A stretch of DNA of 64,000 nucleotides from assembly GCA_017084465.1 (NCBI GenBank), contig CP070896.1:372001-436000 (forward strand). The letters run 5' to 3'. Under the pieces are notes generated by a model, which was not told the DNA's origin, searched no databases, and saw only the letters and a list, made by a program, of their open reading frames with translations. This document shows positions 1-8,430 of the stretch, one piece after another; the stretch's first letter is position 1; each line of letters begins with the position of its first letter. Made by a program: the position numbers and the translations under genes. This DNA is from Lacrimispora xylanisolvens. GTDB taxonomy: Bacteria; Bacillota; Clostridia; Lachnospirales; Lachnospiraceae.

Positions 1-24
1 CGTATCGCTGTAAAAGTTACCATA

Positions 25-619
25 TTACGTGTAATCAATAATGCAATATTCATAAGCATTGATCACAACGGTGCTTCCATACTGATCTTCTCTCTTAAAA
101 GCGTTGCCATAATTAGCATGGATATGGCCGTGAAGAAAATACCTGGGAGCATACTTATCCATTAACATCTTAAAGCAGGAAAAACCCCGATGAGGAAGAT
201 CCGGCAGATCATTCAGTTCAAAAGCAGGCGCATGGGTTACCAGTATATCGAACCCCTTATTTTTCTTTAACTTCCACCACATGCGCTTAATTCTCTGTTC
301 CATCTTTTTCTGTAAACTGGTTGGGGGAACCCGGAATATATTCCATGGAACCACCCAGCCCCAAAATTCTAACTCCATTGAAGGTAACAATCTCATCTTC
401 AATGCAGACACACCCCTCCGGAGGACATCTGTCATACTGACAATCATGGTTTCCCCTTACGTAATAAACCGGCGCGTGAGAACAGGTGGCAAAAAACGTC
501 AGATAATTTGCTCTCAAATCTCCGCAGGAAATGATTAAATCAATATCTTTTAGCTTCTCCGGTGTATAGAATTCGTAGAGCGACTTGGACTCATGATCCG
601 CCAGTACCAGAATTTTCAC
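25..619 (-). CDS. Metallophosphoesterase family protein (one frame break)
   Basis: Calcineurin-like phosphoesterase. The N-terminal part carries an Asp near the start (VLADHES), the SCGD motif and the GNHD motif. The C-terminal part, in another frame, carries LVTHAP and GHIH, which supply the remaining metal ligands. Together they make a full-length protein of about 198 residues. The frames join near 306-310, where five A's (minus strand) should be four, giving a continuous NQFTEK-MEQRIK junction. The start is GTG at 619, preceded by GGAGG within the end of the upstream BMP gene, so the two genes overlap by 29 bp and are probably translationally coupled. The substrate is unknown. Confidence is high for the family and low for the exact role. 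Confidence 0.8.
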
Positions 620-2584
620 GCTGAAGTTCCTCCGTATCCATGTTCTCGTATATTGTCTGACCCTGAAGACGAACCAATGACCGGGCTTCTTCCGTTAACT
701 CTTCAAAATCAGGTATCTGCCCTACAACGTTTTCCGTAAGCCAGTTCATCGTAGTAATCTCCTCCGGTGTAAGACTTAACCCTTCTTCACACTGAATTAT
801 GCCATCCTGAGAGTAAATGGTTCCAACAAATGGCTGGAAGCTTCCTGCCCGAATGGAATTTTTCAAAAATGTAATCAGCCGGTTTGTGCCGTGAGGGAGA
901 TTCTGGGAGCAGATCACATCTATGACATCTGCAGACATGCCCCACCAGTAGTTAATCGCCTGCTTCCCTTTCATTTCTTTCCTGTCAACAGAACCGTGGC
1001 AGGTGAGGTTCACGATTCTTTCATAAAACTTACCCCAATGCCAGATTGGGAGTAGCCAGGTTTCTCAGGCTTCCATCTGCAGCTTTCTGATAAAGACCGT
1101 ATTCTCTTGTAGGTGCCTGAGGAGTAATCATATCATCACCGGATATAAAGCGGATTCCTTCTTTCTCAAGCTCCGCCTGAGCATCCCGCCCTGTTATCCT
1201 TGACCACTCCAGATAAACCTTTGCATAAGGATTAATCATCCTTGCTCCCAAAGCGAATGCATTAATATTGGCAATGGTTCCGTATATGGGATAATCAGCA
1301 ATATAACCAAGTTTATCATCCCCGTGACATGGAAGCAGCTAACGCTCCCATTAAAAACTTTGATTCGTACATTCTTCCATAATAGGTGCAGACTGAAGAA
1401 TAGGACATATTGACCGAACAGTTGAACACTTTGATTTCCGGATGGTCAATGGCAGTCTTTACACTTAAATTAATCATCTGGGAAGCAGTTGTAAAAATCA
1501 TGTTGCAGCCGGCTGCAATGGCAGCATCAAATGCCTTGGCCGTCTCCGCTTCCGAGTCTGCATGGAAAAAGACCATGGTCTCCGTCTTTCCGTCAAATGC
1601 CTGCTCCAGATACATCCTGCCCAGTTCATGACCGTAAGTCCAGCTGGAAGTTTCCGCTGTCTTTGCGTGAATAAATGCTATTTTAAGCATGGAAGGGTCA
1701 AGACCTGGATTGGGAAGCAGCCAGTTGATCAGCTTCATTGTGGTGTTATCCGATCCCTCTAAAGCCTCCTCCGGCTGCTCTAACAGCGCAATCTTATTGC
1801 CTCTGGAAGACAGAAGTAGTTCATCCTTAATCTTAACCAGATCCTTCTTTATCTGCTTTTCCACCCGGTCTTTAACCGATTTATATCCCAGCAGTTCCAC
1901 ATAGACCAAAAAACGCATCGGAACAGGTCATGTCATAATCATCACCGCCGAATGCGTGAAATGCTTTGGAAAAGCGGTCATATGCAGACTTAAACACCAG
2001 CCTGTCTTCTTCGCTCCACTGTTCTCCCGGGATTTTATTCATTACCTTTAAAAGCTTGTCATAGCTGCCTTCCTTGCTGAACCAGATATCACAGTTAAAG
2101 GATACCTGATAAAAATCAAGGAATTCGTAATAAAGCCGGTTGTTCAAATCATCAGTACGCCTTGGAATCATCCGGATTACTGAGGCCGCGATGCTGAAAG
2201 CTCCCACATACTTTAATACGCTGACCCTTTTATTGCCTTCCTGTACATAATACTGATTCATGAATTCATAAACAACAATCGGATCATGAATTCCTTCCTG
2301 AATCTGATGATCATACAGGTAAGCCCACTTCGCTCCAAATTCGGATTTTCCGACAAAAGGGGCATGAAATTACTGGCAAATGCATTAGTCCGTCCTTCTG
2401 TCTTGGTACCGATTATCTTCTCCAGTGGAATATCCATTATTCCCAAATTGACTTCAGAAACGATATCTGAATAAGATAAGATATCATCAAGTACTGGCAG
2501 ATATGGATACTCTCCCCTTGATACGGATGCCTGGTACTGCCTTCGCCCTTTTCTTAATGCCCCTACATAATCATATAGTGCCAT
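591..2584 (-). CDS. BMP-family (PnrA-like) substrate-binding protein with ParB-like N-terminal domain (four frame breaks)
   Basis: About 660 residues when joined. Residues 1-130 contain IPLEKIIGTKTEGR and the motif EGNKRVSV, resembling the ParB/sulfiredoxin-like nuclease fold. The middle part (KIAFIHAKTAETSSWTYGHE, then FTTASQMINLSVKTA) resembles periplasmic-binding BMP/Med proteins that bind nucleosides. No signal peptide or lipobox is visible, so it is probably cytoplasmic, unlike transport-linked BMP lipoproteins. Breaks lie near 2345 (AAAA for AAAAA), 1908 (six T's for five), 1331 (GGGG for GGG) and 1045 (AA for A). Correcting each restores a continuous protein. The start at 2584 follows GGGAGGAA. 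The ligand is unknown; the ParB-like assignment rests on motif resemblance only. Confidence 0.65.
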
Positions 2585-2632
2585 CCGCAGATTCCTCCCA
2601 TTATTTTATACCCCTATTTTACCATCCAATCC

Positions 2633-2673
2633 ATGCTCTGTACAGACGGGCAATCCCACGTCATACAGAGCAT
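2633..2673 (-). terminator. Inverted repeat at the 3' end of smpB
   Basis: Perfect 10-bp arms (ATGCTCTGTA / TACAGAGCAT) enclose 21 bp, immediately after and touching the smpB stop codon. There is no T-tract on either strand, so it may be a weak terminator or mRNA-stabilising hairpin rather than a canonical intrinsic terminator. Confidence 0.45.
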
Positions 2674-3140
2674 TACACCTTTAAATTGCGTACTTTAAAA
2701 TCACGTTCCAGTTCTCGCTTCTGGTCTTTTTTAGCGATATCATCCCTTTTATCGTAAAGTTTTTTACCTCTTGCCAGACCGATCTCCACCTTAACCAGAC
2801 TGCCTTTAAAATATACGGAAAGAGGAACCAGAGTATATCCCTTTTGCGCAATTTTTTCATCCAGTTTTTGTATTTCCGATTTGTGAAGGAGGAGCTTTCT
2901 GATACGCAGTGGATCTTTGTTAAAAATATTCCCCTTTTCATAAGGACTGATGTTCATGCCAAATACGTAAATCTCACCTTTGTCAACCCGGACAAAAGAC
3001 TCCTTTACACTGCATTTTCCCATACGTATAGACTTTACTTCGGTACCAAACAGCTCGATACCGGCTTCATATTTTTCATCGATAAAATAATCATGATACG
3101 CCTTTTTGTTATTGGCGATTAATTTAAATTTTTCTTCCAT
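2673..3140 (-). CDS. smpB: SsrA-binding protein SmpB
   Basis: 155-residue tmRNA-binding protein that brings SsrA RNA to stalled ribosomes for trans-translation. Typical features are the N-terminal [18 protein letters not shown], the core GTEVKSIR, the SPYEKGN loop, and the basic tail ([15 protein letters not shown]) that occupies the mRNA channel. Length is normal for the family. The start is preceded by AAGGGAG. In related genomes smpB usually follows rnr directly. Here an insert of about 1.3 kb separates them and smpB has its own promoter. The frame is intact. Confidence 0.97.
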   Translation of the reverse strand: MEEKFKLIANNKKAYHDYFIDEKYEAGIELFGTEVKSIRMGKCSVKESFVRVDKGEIYVFGMNISPYEKGNIFNKDPLRIRKLLLHKSEIQKLDEKIAQKGYTLVPLSVYFKGSLVKVEIGLARGKKLYDKRDDIAKKDQKRELERDFKVRNLKV

Positions 3141-3173
3141 ATTAATAAATCTCCCTTATTGAAACTTTACACA

Positions 3174-3202
3174 ATCATACTACATTATTTATATCTCGTA
3201 AA
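3174..3202 (-). promoter_or_regulatory. Probable sigma-A promoter of smpB
   Basis: On the minus strand TTTACG is followed after 17 bp by TATGAT, placing transcription start about 27 bp before the smpB start codon. An independent promoter fits the separation of smpB from rnr. Confidence 0.5.
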
Positions 3203-3535
3203 GGATAAGTAAATGCTTTTTTAATTTAACAATATAATTGATATATTATTATTTTTTGTAAAGCTAATCGTTCTGGTGTAGAGGTAACGACATACAACTG
3301 AGTCAAACCAAACTGAGTCAATCAAATTATAATATAGTGTTAATTTTGGCAGTCAACGTGTATAATTTTGGCACTTTGGCAGATTTTATTTTATATATGT
3401 TATTATTATTGTAATAAGTATACTTATTTCATAAAGATGGAAGAAGATGATTCCCATGATAATTAAAGGGTTATTAACTTAACATCGTCTTATTTTTCTA
3501 ACCAATTATCATTCTTATCAAAGGAGAGAACAACT
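3203..3535. other. AT-rich intergenic region with direct repeats
   Basis: Left part of the low-GC insert between smpB and rnr. It holds the predicted operator and promoter (3342-3409) and, just upstream, a tandem pair of AACTGAGTCAA at 3296-3306 and 3311-3321 (15-bp period). About 125 bp of leader separates the -10 from the start codon at 3536. No coding sequence or tmRNA-like sequence was recognised. Confidence 0.6.
3342..3373 (+). promoter_or_regulatory. Predicted AgrA/LytTR operator upstream of the secreted-protein gene
   Basis: Two direct copies of AATTTTGGCA at 3342-3351 and 3364-3373, 22 bp start to start, separated by GTCAACGTGTAT. It matches the operator before agrDB at 31 of 32 positions. 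A partial third copy (CTTTGGCA) follows at 3374-3381. A possible -35 (CAGATT, 3380-3385) and -10 (TATTAT, 3404-3409) sit at the same offset as at the other two operators. Confidence 0.7.
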
Positions 3536-4000
3536 ATGAAACTAAAATCACTTATAGCTTTTACCCTGGCATTATTTCTTACTTCTATGCTTTCTTTTAC
3601 ATCAATTGTATATGCAAAATCAGAATCATTATCCTTACATACCTCTAATGACTTAATAAGTGAAGTAAAATCCACTTTACCATACACAGGTCCAATTGAC
3701 GGATTTATAAAAGGGAAATCAGTATCCAGAACAAAAACTCAGAACATGTCAACTTTAGCTTTGGCTGCTGCTGCCGTTGGAAAAATAGCTGGTATACCAG
3801 CCAAAGAAGTTCTTGCTACATATGGAACTTTAGTTACAGTACTCCAAGCTTCTGGCATGAGTGAAATTTATTATACAAGAACAGAATATCATTCGTCTGA
3901 CAAACAGGAATACTACTATAAATATGATTATTATCTAGACCAGGCTCATAACGATTATGCAGGTACTGCGTATTCATATGTTTATACAAAGTGGTATTAA
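3536..4000 (+). CDS. Secreted protein of unknown function, predicted quorum-sensing target
   Basis: 154 residues. Residues 1-27 form a clear Sec signal peptide: Lys-rich start, hydrophobic core LIAFTLALFLTSML, and probable cleavage after YA or AKA-type sequence (IVYAK). The mature part has a small-residue hydrophobic stretch (LALAAAAVGKIAGIPAK), then a tyrosine-rich C-terminus with many Y, D and K residues and no cysteine. The start follows AAAGGAGAG. The gene is AT-rich compared with its neighbours and lies on the opposite strand inside the otherwise conserved rnr-smpB pair, suggesting acquisition. A LytTR-type operator lies about 160 bp upstream. The hydrophobic GxxxA-like segment could insert into membranes, so a bacteriocin or toxin role is possible, but I recognise no family. 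Confidence 0.75.
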   Translation: MKLKSLIAFTLALFLTSMLSFTSIVYAKSESLSLHTSNDLISEVKSTLPYTGPIDGFIKGKSVSRTKTQNMSTLALAAAAVGKIAGIPAKEVLATYGTLVTVLQASGMSEIYYTRTEYHSSDKQEYYYKYDYYLDQAHNDYAGTAYSYVYTKWY

Positions 4001-4040
4001 TATAAGAAATTTTTTAATAAAATCTATTAAAGAATTTTAT

Positions 4041-4092
4041 AGAATCTCCTCTGTTATAATCTTTTACAATACAATTATAACAGGGAGATTCT
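4041..4092 (+). terminator. Strong inverted repeat after the secreted-protein gene
   Basis: Arms at 4041-4060 and 4074-4092 pair over about 19 bp with one bulge (AGAATCTCC-TGTTATAAT), with a 13-nt loop. The following sequence is GTTTATATAATT, a weak U-tract. Likely an intrinsic terminator or partial attenuator between the secreted-protein gene and the downstream membrane-protein gene. Confidence 0.6.
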
Positions 4093-4157
4093 GTTTATAT
4101 AATTAAGCATATATTTCTTCATACATATTTGGTTTAATTTAATGAAAGAGGGCTATA

Positions 4158-4403
4158 ATGAATAAAACAGATAAATTGATAAGCACCACATTTTCAATTT
4201 TAAGTATCTTATATATTATTTCTTTTAAAAGTCAGGGATATATTAATGGGTTTTCTATATGGAATTTACAGAGTTTTATATTAGCTCCAATTTTAATAAT
4301 TTTAGGTTATAATGATATAAAGAAAAAAAATATGCTGGGACTTATTAATATAATAATGGGTATAATTCAAATTATTTTAATCATAAATAATTTTATACTA
4401 TAA
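4158..4403 (+). CDS. Small membrane protein of unknown function
   Basis: 81 residues with about three hydrophobic segments: roughly residues 8-25 (ISTTFSILSILYIISF), 35-50 (WNLQSFILAPILIILGY) and 58-80 (MLGLINIIMGIIQIILII). The start is preceded by GAAAGAGGG. It lies on the same strand as the secreted protein, 157 bp downstream and behind a hairpin, in the same AT-rich insert. The size and topology recall bacteriocin immunity proteins, but this is inference from context only; no family is recognised. Confidence 0.6.
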   Translation: MNKTDKLISTTFSILSILYIISFKSQGYINGFSIWNLQSFILAPILIILGYNDIKKKNMLGLINIIMGIIQIILIINNFIL

Positions 4404-4466
4404 TGCAAATTTCAGTTTATACAATATCTATAATGAACATTTACAGATAAAATTATCGTTTTTTTT

Positions 4467-4511
4467 ACGAGCTTTACTTGTAGCATAATAAGTAAAGCTC
4501 GTTTTTATTTT
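4467..4511 (+). terminator. Intrinsic terminator
   Basis: A perfect 13-bp stem (ACGAGCTTTACTT / AAGTAAAGCTCGT) with a 10-nt loop is followed by TTTTTATTTT on the plus strand. It ends the two-gene AT-rich insert just before the convergent rnr stop codon. Confidence 0.85.
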
Positions 4512-4516
4512 ACATG

Positions 4517-6658
4517 TTATTCCTCGTCAAAATCTCTTCCCAAAATAAAGTCAATGGTACGAAGCAGTTTATCCGTACCCGATACAATTACCCGAATGGG
4601 CTGGCCAAGTTTAAAAGTCTTCCTGGTCATTTCTCCGACCAGTTCATAATGTTCTTCATCAAAATGATAATAATCATCCTGAAGATCATTGACATGGATC
4701 AGACCTTCCACCGTATTGGGAAGCTCTACATAAAGCCCCCAGTTTGTTACTCCTGAAATAACTCCCTCAAACTCCTGCCCAATATACCTGGACATATACT
4801 CACATTTTTTCAGTTTAATGGTTTCCCGCTCTGCTTCATCTGCACGCCTCTCCAGAGAAGAGGACTGAACGGCCACCTGCATCAGGAGCTTGTCATAATG
4901 GCTGACCCGCTTCTCGCTGAGTCCGGATCTTAGATTTTCTTTGATGATACGGTGGATCTGCAGATCCGGGTATCTGCGGATGGGTGAAGTAAAGTGGGTA
5001 TAATACTTGGCAGCCAGACCGAAATGCCCGGTGTTACCTACCGTATACTTTGCCTGCTTCATGGAACGAAGAGCAAGACGGCTGATTAATGCCTCTTCCG
5101 GAGTATCCTCTGCATTGGCAAGCAGCTTCTGAACTTCTTTGGGATATACCTCTCCGTTATGGAAACGAATGGAATAACCGAAATTGTTAATCAGTGTAGC
5201 CAGACTTTTCATCTTCTCCGGATCCGGGTTGTCATGAGTCCGGTAAAGGAATGGGATTTCCTGCCAGAAATAATCCTCTGCAACTGTCTCATTTGCCATA
5301 AGCATAAAATCTTCAATGATTTTAGTAGCGGAATTCCTATCATAAGGTTTTATCTCTAATGGCTTTCCCCGCTCATCAAGAATTACTTTTGTTTCTGGGA
5401 AGTCAAAATCAATAGAACCTCTTTTTTTCCTTTTTTCTCTTAGAATATCAGCCAGTTCCTTCATCTGTTCAAACATGGAAATAAAGGCCTCATATTCTTT
5501 CATGGTTGCTTCATCATGGTCGGTTATAATAGCATTTACCGCCGTATAAGTCATTCTCCGGTCCACATTGATCACCGTTTCCGCAATCCTGTGTCCGGTT
5601 ACTGTTCCTTCTCCGTCGATTTCCATGATGCAGCTCAGCGCCAGACGATCCTCTCCCTGGTTTAAAGAGCAGATACCGTTAGACAGCTTGTGGGGCAGCA
5701 TGGGGATAACACGATCCACCAGATAGACGCTGGTTCCTCTTTTTAAAGCTTCTTCATCAAGAGGGCTGTGCTCTGTTACGTAATTGGTTACGTCAGCAAT
5801 GTGTACTCCCAGAGTATATGTCCCGTCTTCTTTTGAAATGGTGATGGCATCATCAAGATCCTTTGCGTCCTCTCCATCTATGGTGACAGTCTGTAATTCT
5901 CTCAAATCCAGACGCCCCTGCATATCCTTACCGGTAATAGAATCAGGGACTGACTCTACCTGCTTCATCACACTGTCAGGGAATTCCTCCGGAAGTCCGT
6001 AAGCACGCACAATGGAAAGAATGTCAGTTCCCGGATCATTAACATGTCCAAGGATCTCCTTGATCACGCCCTCCGGCTTTTTCCCTTCTCCTCCAAAATC
6101 GGTGATCTTCACCACTACTTTATGTCCGTTTACTGCTCCCATGTCTTTTCCCTGGGGAATAAAGACATCCTTTGATATCTTCTGGTTATCCGGAATGACG
6201 AAACCAAAATTTTTATTTTTCTGATAAAATCCAATAATCTCTTCATTTGCATGCTGAAGCACCTTAATAACCCGGCCTTCTGCTCTCTTACCGCCAGAGC
6301 CTTCCGCCTCCGCAGATATAAGAACCGTATCTCCATGAAGAGCGCCGCCAGTCTTATCTTCCGGGATAAAGATATCTTTTTCAAAACCTTCTACCGATAC
6401 AAAACCAAAGCCCTTCTGATGTCCGAAAAATACTCCCGCCATGGAACCGATATCTGGCTTTCCGTATTTTCCTTTCTGGGATACTCCGATTTTTCCTTCG
6501 GATACTAAAGCATCAAGCACCTGTTTTAATTCATCTCTCTGATGTTTAGGAACCCCAAATAGCATGGAAAGTTCCTTTAATTTCATCGGTTTATAAGTCG
6601 GATCCGAAAACAGTTCCATAAACATGGCTTTCCGCTGCATTAACTGTTCTTCTGTCAT
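4517..6658 (-). CDS. rnr: Ribonuclease R
   Basis: 713 residues; a processive 3'-5' exoribonuclease that degrades structured RNA and works with tmRNA/SmpB in mRNA turnover. Domain order is complete: N-terminal winged helix (about 1-65), two cold-shock OB folds (about 72-205, with KGFGFV and DIFIPE), the RNB catalytic domain with DGEDAKDLDD at 261-270 supplying the magnesium-binding aspartates, and a C-terminal S1 domain (GVISGVTNWGLYVELPN). It ends in acidic EDFDEE-type residues. It is the second gene after secG on the minus strand. The frame is intact over 2.1 kb. Confidence 0.97.
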   Translation of the reverse strand: MTEEQLMQRKAMFMELFSDPTYKPMKLKELSMLFGVPKHQRDELKQVLDALVSEGKIGVSQKGKYGKPDIGSMAGVFFGHQKGFGFVSVEGFEKDIFIPEDKTGGALHGDTVLISAEAEGSGGKRAEGRVIKVLQHANEEIIGFYQKNKNFGFVIPDNQKISKDVFIPQGKDMGAVNGHKVVVKITDFGGEGKKPEGVIKEILGHVNDPGTDILSIVRAYGLPEEFPDSVMKQVESVPDSITGKDMQGRLDLRELQTVTIDGEDAKDLDDAITISKEDGTYTLGVHIADVTNYVTEHSPLDEEALKRGTSVYLVDRVIPMLPHKLSNGICSLNQGEDRLALSCIMEIDGEGTVTGHRIAETVINVDRRMTYTAVNAIITDHDEATMKEYEAFISMFEQMKELADILREKRKKRGSIDFDFPETKVILDERGKPLEIKPYDRNSATKIIEDFMLMANETVAEDYFWQEIPFLYRTHDNPDPEKMKSLATLINNFGYSIRFHNGEVYPKEVQKLLANAEDTPEEALISRLALRSMKQAKYTVGNTGHFGLAAKYYTHFTSPIRRYPDLQIHRIIKENLRSGLSEKRVSHYDKLLMQVAVQSSSLERRADEAERETIKLKKCEYMSRYIGQEFEGVISGVTNWGLYVELPNTVEGLIHVNDLQDDYYHFDEEHYELVGEMTRKTFKLGQPIRVIVSGTDKLLRTIDFILGRDFDEE

Positions 6659-6757
6659 TATTTTCCTCTCTTTTCACAATTTTTCTAACAAGTTGATTTA
6701 TAGTTTTATTATCTGCACTTAACCTGATGGTATGACAGAATTTCCTTAAAGCGAAAA

Positions 6758-6790
6758 AAACACCCTTGCTGCTATACCACAAGAGTGTTT
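6758..6790 (-). terminator. Intrinsic terminator after secG
   Basis: On the minus strand AAACACTCTTG pairs with CAAGGGTGTTT around an 11-nt loop, followed by a run of T's, directly after the secG stop codon. Confidence 0.8.
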
Positions 6791-6795
6791 AATCG

Positions 6796-7029
6796 CTACA
6801 GTATATTCAGATTCAGTACTAATGACAGGATAAAAAACAGGATTGCTCCGTACTTTGTAAACTTCTCCAGTTTTCCTTCCATGGAACGTCCTTTGTTCCT
6901 GCCCCAGTAAGTATCCGCCATACCACCGATAGAACCAAGACCCTGACTCTTTCCTTCCTGTAACAGGATAATCGCTGATAAAGCAACGCATATAATAACG
7001 AACACAATTGATAATATAATCCGGATCAT
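6796..7029 (-). CDS. secG: Protein-export membrane protein SecG
   Basis: 77 residues, two transmembrane helices (about 3-22 and 55-75) joined by a conserved loop (LLQEGKSQGLGSIGG). It is the small accessory subunit of the SecYEG translocon. Length and topology are typical. The start is preceded by AGGAGGTGGG. The secG-rnr-smpB order is common in Firmicutes, often with the real enolase gene upstream; here an enolase-like pseudoenzyme occupies that position. Confidence 0.95.
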   Translation of the reverse strand: MIRIILSIVFVIICVALSAIILLQEGKSQGLGSIGGMADTYWGRNKGRSMEGKLEKFTKYGAILFFILSLVLNLNIL

Positions 7030-7104
7030 TTTCCCACCTCCTTAAGTCAAACAACGCTTATCATACCATAAATTTTCAGTAAATACAATATTTTTTTCTA
7101 TTTT

Positions 7105-8297
7105 TCACCTCTGTCTGCTATAGAATTCCTCAATTCTTAGCAGTTCGTTGTATTTTGCCGTGCATTCTCCCCTGCAGGGTGCACCGCATTTTATATAATC
7201 AGCACCAACTGCCGCTGCCATGTCACTTAGAAACACTTCCTCTGTTTCCTTATGGCTGTTTGAAAAGATCACTTTATACCCAAGCCTTCCTGCTCTCTCA
7301 GCCATTTCCAGTGCAGCAGTTACCGTACCTGCTTTCTTCAACTGAATCTCCACGCCATTGGATGCAAAAAAAAGTCATCGGAAGCTATGGTGAAACGATG
7401 CTGAAACATCTGATACATCCGGTTTCTTCCCTCAAGATCTTTTGTCCAAAGTCCTTCTGTCACAAGTCCCAGAGGAAATCCGTCTGCCAGCCTTAAATAA
7501 TAGGAAATGATATCTTTTTGATTTCTGTGTACCAGAATTCCATTGTTCAGACTTTCTTTATCAAAATGGTAAATACCTTCTTCTTTTACATAAAGATGGT
7601 CTGCATACCCGGAAATAGCAGCGGCCACATCGTTTTCCGGATCATATCCGGATAGTTTGACTGCATCCATTATATAATGAAGCGCTTCCTCTGCACTTTT
7701 TACATCTGCTGCAAAGCCGCCGTTTTCCCCCACTGATGTATCAATCCCGTTTAAGGATAAAAGCCGCTTTAATGTCTGGTATACTTCCCCGCCCATCCGC
7801 AGTCCTTCTGCAAAAGAAGTCCTGTTTAAGGGAATAATCATAATCTCTTTAAAATCAATTCCTTTTCCCCAGTCTCCCCCGTCAATCATACTCATGACCG
7901 GAACTGGCATGACAGGAGCCGTAGATCCACCTAAATAGCGGTATAGCGGAAGTCCAAGGCCTGCCCCGGCCGCCCTTGCTGTTGCCATGGACAGTGCTAA
8001 TACTCCGGCCTTTCCTCTGCCGTTTTCTTTATGATCTGGATCGTCTGCCTCTCTTTGTTTCATCAGCAGACTATCGATATTTTTTTGTTCTGCAGCATCT
8101 TCAAATAAAATTGCTTCCGACAGCCATTCTCTGATATAATCTGCTTCTTCCTCTCCGGTCATTTCATCAAAAACCGAAACCACAGCTTTTCCCTGTGCAC
8201 CGTTTTCCAGGATTACTTCGGCTTCCACAGCCGGATCTCCTCCAGAATCTAAAAGCATTCTCCCTCTTATGAGTTTAATATCAAGATCATCAAGCAT
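7105..8297 (-). CDS. Enolase-like protein, probably catalytically inactive (one frame break)
   Basis: About 397 residues with clear enolase ancestry: LLDSGGDPAVEAEV, ATARAAGAGLGLPLYRYLGG, SVGENGGFA, AKYNELLRIEE. Key active-site segments are altered. The GASTG loop is replaced by VFDEMTG, the ALDVAASEF strand by AAAISGYADHL (first magnesium Asp lost), and the catalytic LIKVNQIGT becomes VEIQLKKAGT (Lys to Gln). SHRSGETED is reduced to NSHKETEE. The frames join near 7367 in a run of eight T's. The start at 8297 is chosen for GGGAGG nine bases upstream; longer in-frame starts lack a ribosome site. It occupies the usual enolase position before secG. A true enolase must be encoded elsewhere if this one is inactive. 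Confidence 0.75.
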
Positions 8298-8375
8298 CTG
8301 TATTGCCTCCCTGTTTTCAAACATTCCTCTACCGTAAGGATTGACGGGATTTTTCAGTTCCATGCAGGCAAACAA

Positions 8376-8419
8376 AAAAAGATGCCGGAAGCGTTCTGCT
8401 TTTCTCCCGACATCTTTTT
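8376..8419 (-). terminator. Terminator after pheT
   Basis: A hairpin with AAAAAGATG and CATCTTTTT arms plus internal CGG/CCG pairing lies between pheT and the enolase-like gene. T-tracts occur on both sides, so it can work in either direction. Confidence 0.7.
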
Positions 8420-8430
8420 ACAAAAAATTT

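Noticed and set aside
2633..2673. The smpB hairpin as an attachment site for the nearby insert
   Set aside because: The insert lies on the other side of smpB and no matching direct repeat was seen at 4500-4520.
3141..3535. A tmRNA (ssrA) gene next to smpB
   Set aside because: The region is AT-rich and lacks the alanyl acceptor stem, the resume codon region and a tag peptide frame.
7155..7496. A plus-strand frame of 113 codons opposite the enolase-like gene
   Set aside because: Antisense shadow; the opposite strand encodes clear enolase-family sequence on both sides of the break.
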